In this document: positions 40,756-43,686 of the stretch, in pieces | Layout of the letters: the number at the start of each line of letters is the position of its first letter | How positions within the stretch are numbered: position 1 is the stretch's first letter | Source: Kiritimatiellia bacterium | Lineage (GTDB): Bacteria > Verrucomicrobiota > Kiritimatiellia > RFP12 > UBA1067 | NCBI GenBank assembly: GCA_017405115.1 | Contig: JAFRBA010000012.1 | Location: 1 to 43,686, forward strand | DNA: 43,686 bases | Direction: 5' to 3' | Program-made: the position numbers and the translations under genes | The notes under the pieces: model-generated | What the model was told of the DNA's origin: nothing | Database searches by the model: none | What the model saw: the letters and a program-made list of their open reading frames with translations, nothing else

Positions 40756-42123
40756 ATGTCAAAAGTGCTGGACAAGATACTTTCGGACCGCGAACGGTAC
40801 GTCTGCTCGGTGAAGACGCTAGGCGAGTGTGGGATACCCTCGCCCGTAAGGCACCACAAGTACGTCGCGGACGGCGAGCGCGTATTCGCCACCGAGGACG
40901 CGACGCGCGCGCGGCATGCGGAGGAGAAGCTCGGGCACCTGCCCACCTTCGAGAAGGCCGGCCCGCGCGAGAAGATCTTCCACGACCCTAGCTGGACGAG
41001 GGTCGGGATAGTGACGGCCGGCGGGCTCTGCCCCGGCCTCAACACGGTTATAAAGGGCCTTGTCGAGATACTCGAGTTCGACTACGGCGTGAAGAACGTC
41101 TACGGCATCCGCTACGGCTATGCCGGGCTCAACCCGAAGTACGGCTACGAGCCGATGCTGCTCAACGCCGACGCGGTCGACACGATACACGAGATCGGCG
41201 GCACGGTGCTCGGCTCGAACCGCGGGCAGCAGCCGTCCGACGTGATGGTCGAGACGCTCGTCAGGATGAACATCAACGTGCTGTTCTGCATAGGCGGCGA
41301 CGGCTCCCTGAGGTGCGCGAGCGACATCGCCGCCGAGGTGACGCGGAGGGGGCTCAAGATATCCGTCGTGGGGATACCCAAGACGATCGACAACGACCTC
41401 ATGTTCGTGGGGCGCAGCTTCGGCTTCGAGAGCGCGGTGATGCAGGCGGCCGAGGTGATACGCAGCGCGCACGTCGAGGCGAAGGGCACTCCGCACGGCG
41501 TCGGGCTCGTGAAGCTCATGGGCCGCGACTCGGGCTTCATAGCGGCGGCCGCCTCGATCGCGAACCCCGTGGTGAACTTCTGCCTCGTGCCCGAGGTGCG
41601 CTTCGAACTTGATGGCCCCTGCGGTCTCCTGCAGGCGCTCGAGCGTCGCTTCGCCGCAGGCAAGTCGCATGCGGTCGTCGTCGTGGCGGAAGGCGCGGGG
41701 CAGGAGCTCCTGGAGGGCGCGGAGGAGCGCGACGCGAGCGGCAACGTGCTGAAGAAGGACATCGGCGAGTTCCTCAAGCGCAGGATCTCCGCGCACTTCC
41801 GCGAGAAGGGCTTCGACTCAAGCGTCAAGTACATAGACCCGAGCTACATAATCCGCAGCTGCCCCGCCCGCGGCACCGACGCCATGCGCTGCTACGGGCT
41901 TGCGCGCGCAGCGGTCCACGCGGCGATGGCGGGGCGCACGGACTGCGTCGTCGGCAACATAGGCGAGAGCTACGCGCTCGTGCCGATAGCGCTCGCCACG
42001 ATCGAGAGGCAGAAGCTCAACGTGGACGGGCAGGTGTGGCGCAGCGTGCTGGACGCCACCGGCCAGGAGTTCTACTTCAACGGCACGCCGCGCGGCAGGT
42101 CCGGCGGCGCCTTCGCCCCGTGA
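40756..42123 (+). CDS. pfkA: ATP-dependent 6-phosphofructokinase
   Basis: This 455-residue protein starts at ATG 40756 behind AAAAAGGAG. After an N-terminal extension of about 90 residues the PFK core begins at VGIVTAGGLCPGLNTVIKGL. GGDGSLRCA near residue 180 has the Gly typical of ATP users (PPi-type enzymes have Asp). PKTIDND near residue 209 has the Lys found in PPi-type and in long ATP-type enzymes. PHGVGLVKLMGRDSGFIAAAAS and the fructose-phosphate site GEFLKRRIS follow. This mix fits the long-form ATP-PFK group. It phosphorylates fructose 6-phosphate in glycolysis. Confidence 0.9.
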   Translation: MSKVLDKILSDRERYVCSVKTLGECGIPSPVRHHKYVADGERVFATEDATRARHAEEKLGHLPTFEKAGPREKIFHDPSWTRVGIVTAGGLCPGLNTVIKGLVEILEFDYGVKNVYGIRYGYAGLNPKYGYEPMLLNADAVDTIHEIGGTVLGSNRGQQPSDVMVETLVRMNINVLFCIGGDGSLRCASDIAAEVTRRGLKISVVGIPKTIDNDLMFVGRSFGFESAVMQAAEVIRSAHVEAKGTPHGVGLVKLMGRDSGFIAAAASIANPVVNFCLVPEVRFELDGPCGLLQALERRFAAGKSHAVVVVAEGAGQELLEGAEERDASGNVLKKDIGEFLKRRISAHFREKGFDSSVKYIDPSYIIRSCPARGTDAMRCYGLARAAVHAAMAGRTDCVVGNIGESYALVPIALATIERQKLNVDGQVWRSVLDATGQEFYFNGTPRGRSGGAFAP

Positions 42124-42145
42124 GGGGTCGGCGGCTTCAGGCGGC

Positions 42146-43549
42146 ATGGAGAGTCCGATAGCGATCGTTGGCATGAGCTGCAGGTTCGCCGGGGTGAGTT
42201 CGCCCGCGGCGCTGTGGGATGCGATCAGCCGGCGGAAGGTGCTCCTGACGCCGCCTGGCCCCGAGGCCGAGATGCCGATCGGCCAGGTCGGCGTCTTCGG
42301 CCGCCCGTACCCCGCGCGCATAGGGCAGCTCGGCGACCTCTACGCATGCGTCCCGTCGATGCAGAACTTCCCGCGCCAGGTCAACGCCGGCGAGAACCAG
42401 GACCTCTACTTCGCCACCCAGCTCGCGTTCGACGCGCTCGGCGACGCGCTGATGAAGCCGCATTCGTCCCCGCCGGTGCGCGGCACCGTCCGCGTGGGCT
42501 ATTCGCCGCCGTTCAACGCCTCCACCGTGAACTGGCTCCAGCACACGTCGTTCCTCGACCAGACGCTCGACATCATCCGCAGGTTCTTCCCGAACGCGCC
42601 CGAGGACGCCATGGCGGCGGTCAGGACGAAGCTCGTCGAATCGCTGCCGTCGCCCAACGCCGCGTCGTTCCTTATGGGCGCCGGCTACCGGTTCGCCTCG
42701 TGGATCGCCCGCGAATGCTCCTTCTCCGGCGCCGCGACGATCATGGACGCCGGAATGCTCACCGGCGCCGCGACGATAGCGGCGGCGGTCGACGACCTCG
42801 TTTCCGGCCGGGCGGACATCTCGCTGGCCGGGGCGTTCACCCCCCCGTTCAACCGCGCCTACATCGAGGGCCTCGCAGGAGAGGTGCCGTTCTCGCAGAG
42901 GCACGAGCTGCACCCCTTCGCGCGCAGCCAGGACGGCACTCTCCCCGGAGAGGGCGGCGCGTTCTTCGTGCTGAAGCGCCGCGCTGACGCGCTGCGCGAC
43001 CGCGACCGCATCTACGCGCTCGTCAGGTCCGTCGCCATCGGACACGGCGACGGCGACGACCTCTCGACCGTGTTCGCAGAGGCGACGCGGCGCGCCGACG
43101 TGCAGGTCCAGTCGATCGGGCTCGTCGAGGCGGACGGGTCGTGCATCGAGGCGGCCGAACGCCGCGAGCTGGGCGCGATCCAGCGGCTCTGGGGCGAGCA
43201 CAGGCCGGGGATGCCGCTTGTAGGCGTCGGGTCCGTCAAGGGCAACATAGGGCACACGCTCCGCGCCTCGATGGCGGCGGGCGTCGTAAAGGCCGCGCTG
43301 GCGCTCTCGCATCGCGTTCTGCCGCCGCAGGTCTCCGCCGAGCAGTCGGCGGACTCCGTCTCGAACCTCTCCTCGAGCGCCTACATACTGAACGAGGAGC
43401 GTCCGTGGATATCCGGCGACAGCGCCAGACCGCGCCGCGCCGCGGTAATGGGCACCAACTTCGACACCGTGAACCCCGTAGGCGCGACTTCCGAGGCGGG
43501 CCGCGCTGCCGTCATCGTGCTCGAAGAGGAGCCGGAGGACCGATCATGA
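42146..43549 (+). CDS. Degenerate ketosynthase-like protein
   Basis: This 467-residue protein begins MESPIAIVGMSCRFAG as in PKS/FAS ketosynthases and keeps the thiolase-like fold (FSGAATIMDAGMLTGAATIA, AGAFTPPFNRAY, GSVKGNIGHTLRASMAAGVV, MGTNFDTVNP). Three active-site positions can be read. The usual D-x-A-C Cys is Met (M204), the first His of V-E-A-H-G is Asp (D330), and the last His in NIGH is kept (H370). It therefore cannot condense acyl units normally. It resembles chain-length-factor or scaffold KS domains of PUFA/aryl-polyene-like systems. It overlaps the next gene by 4 bp. Confidence 0.8.
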   Translation: MESPIAIVGMSCRFAGVSSPAALWDAISRRKVLLTPPGPEAEMPIGQVGVFGRPYPARIGQLGDLYACVPSMQNFPRQVNAGENQDLYFATQLAFDALGDALMKPHSSPPVRGTVRVGYSPPFNASTVNWLQHTSFLDQTLDIIRRFFPNAPEDAMAAVRTKLVESLPSPNAASFLMGAGYRFASWIARECSFSGAATIMDAGMLTGAATIAAAVDDLVSGRADISLAGAFTPPFNRAYIEGLAGEVPFSQRHELHPFARSQDGTLPGEGGAFFVLKRRADALRDRDRIYALVRSVAIGHGDGDDLSTVFAEATRRADVQVQSIGLVEADGSCIEAAERRELGAIQRLWGEHRPGMPLVGVGSVKGNIGHTLRASMAAGVVKAALALSHRVLPPQVSAEQSADSVSNLSSSAYILNEERPWISGDSARPRRAAVMGTNFDTVNPVGATSEAGRAAVIVLEEEPEDRS

Positions 43550-43686
43550 CCGAACTGGTCCTCGTCAGCGCGGAAGACGAGCAGTCGCTCGTTGCGGAGG
43601 TTAAGCGGCTTGCCGGCTTCCTCGACCGCGTGCCGGACGTTCCGCTCGCGGACGTCGCCTACACCTGCGCGCTGCGAAAGGGCCCC
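43546..43686 (+). CDS. Start of a polyketide/fatty-acid synthase-like protein, 3' partial
   Basis: ATG 43546 overlaps the preceding stop, and 47 residues are visible before the window ends. The sequence (ELVLVSAEDEQSLVAEVKRL then LADVAYTCALRKG) matches the linker that normally joins a KS domain to an acyltransferase domain in type I synthases. Here it begins a separate protein, so the KS and AT parts seem to be split into two genes. The rest is outside the window. Confidence 0.6.
   Translation, partial: MTELVLVSAEDEQSLVAEVKRLAGFLDRVPDVPLADVAYTCALRKGP

Noticed and set aside
1..43686. tRNA and rRNA genes
   Set aside because: I saw no cloverleaf with a T-loop GTTCGA-type signature in the gaps and no rRNA sequence; short tRNAs could still be missed by eye.

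Overview
The window is a 43.7 kb piece of a GC-rich chromosome from a Gram-negative bacterium. Every gene I can support lies on the + strand. It has lipid A/LPS-type assembly genes, an ExbB/ExbD energy-transduction operon, a Tat-exported sugar isomerase, a GH28-type polysaccharide hydrolase and a repeated extended -10 promoter (TTTTTGGTATAAT). Together these suggest an uncultured member of the PVC group, most like Kiritimatiellae/Verrucomicrobiota from a gut or rumen habitat. That placement is an inference from gene content and style; no rRNA is present to confirm it.

Layout. (1) 1-4073: the tail of a DUF4469-like protein with a strong terminator, a small secreted protein that appears frameshifted, a secreted GH28-like beta-helix hydrolase and a Tat-signal xylose-isomerase-like protein. 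(2) 4134-12489: one long tightly overlapping operon (exbB, exbD, TPR protein, TonB-like/VWA protein, LpxL-like acyltransferase, GT4 and GT8-like glycosyltransferases, sugar/choline-kinase-like protein), which looks like envelope maintenance and glycolipid assembly. (3) 12626-29595: a defence island. An orphan RloA-like ATPase and a graveyard of gene fragments (one resembling a CRISPR-associated NE0113-type protein) precede a nearly gap-free series: SIR2, HerA, hsdM, rloA, rloB, a second ATPase, a second TOPRIM-like protein, hsdS, hsdR, radC. The SIR2-HerA pair matches the known NAD-depleting antiphage system. The type I restriction-modification operon carries two ATPase/nuclease-like pairs inserted between hsdM and hsdS. 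(4) 29712-38251: an accessory region with an ADP-ribosylglycohydrolase, an AAA/DUF4143 ATPase, an ORF6N protein, a winged-helix regulator, an unknown 224-residue protein, a small membrane protein and a large primase-helicase-nuclease of the TOTE conflict type. A family of perfect palindromes of about 24-30 bp with a TTG|CAA centre separates these genes. (5) 38336-43686: housekeeping and envelope genes return (purE, HD hydrolase, UDP-glucuronate decarboxylase, phosphofructokinase), ending with a catalytically degenerate ketosynthase and the start of a further polyketide/fatty-acid-synthase-like gene.

Two kinds of small repeat stand out. The first is the TTG|CAA palindrome family confined to 32262-35132. 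The second is a REP-like hairpin with a GTAG/GGAG foot that occurs three times, each time inside an accessory gene or gene remnant and compatible with its reading frame. The palindromes look like operators, recombination boundaries or a mobile repeat. The REP-like hairpins look like mobile elements tolerated inside proteins. The most promising candidates for new biology are the palindrome-bounded gene series next to the TOTE protein, the nested ATPase/TOPRIM module in the restriction operon, and the in-frame REP-like insertions.
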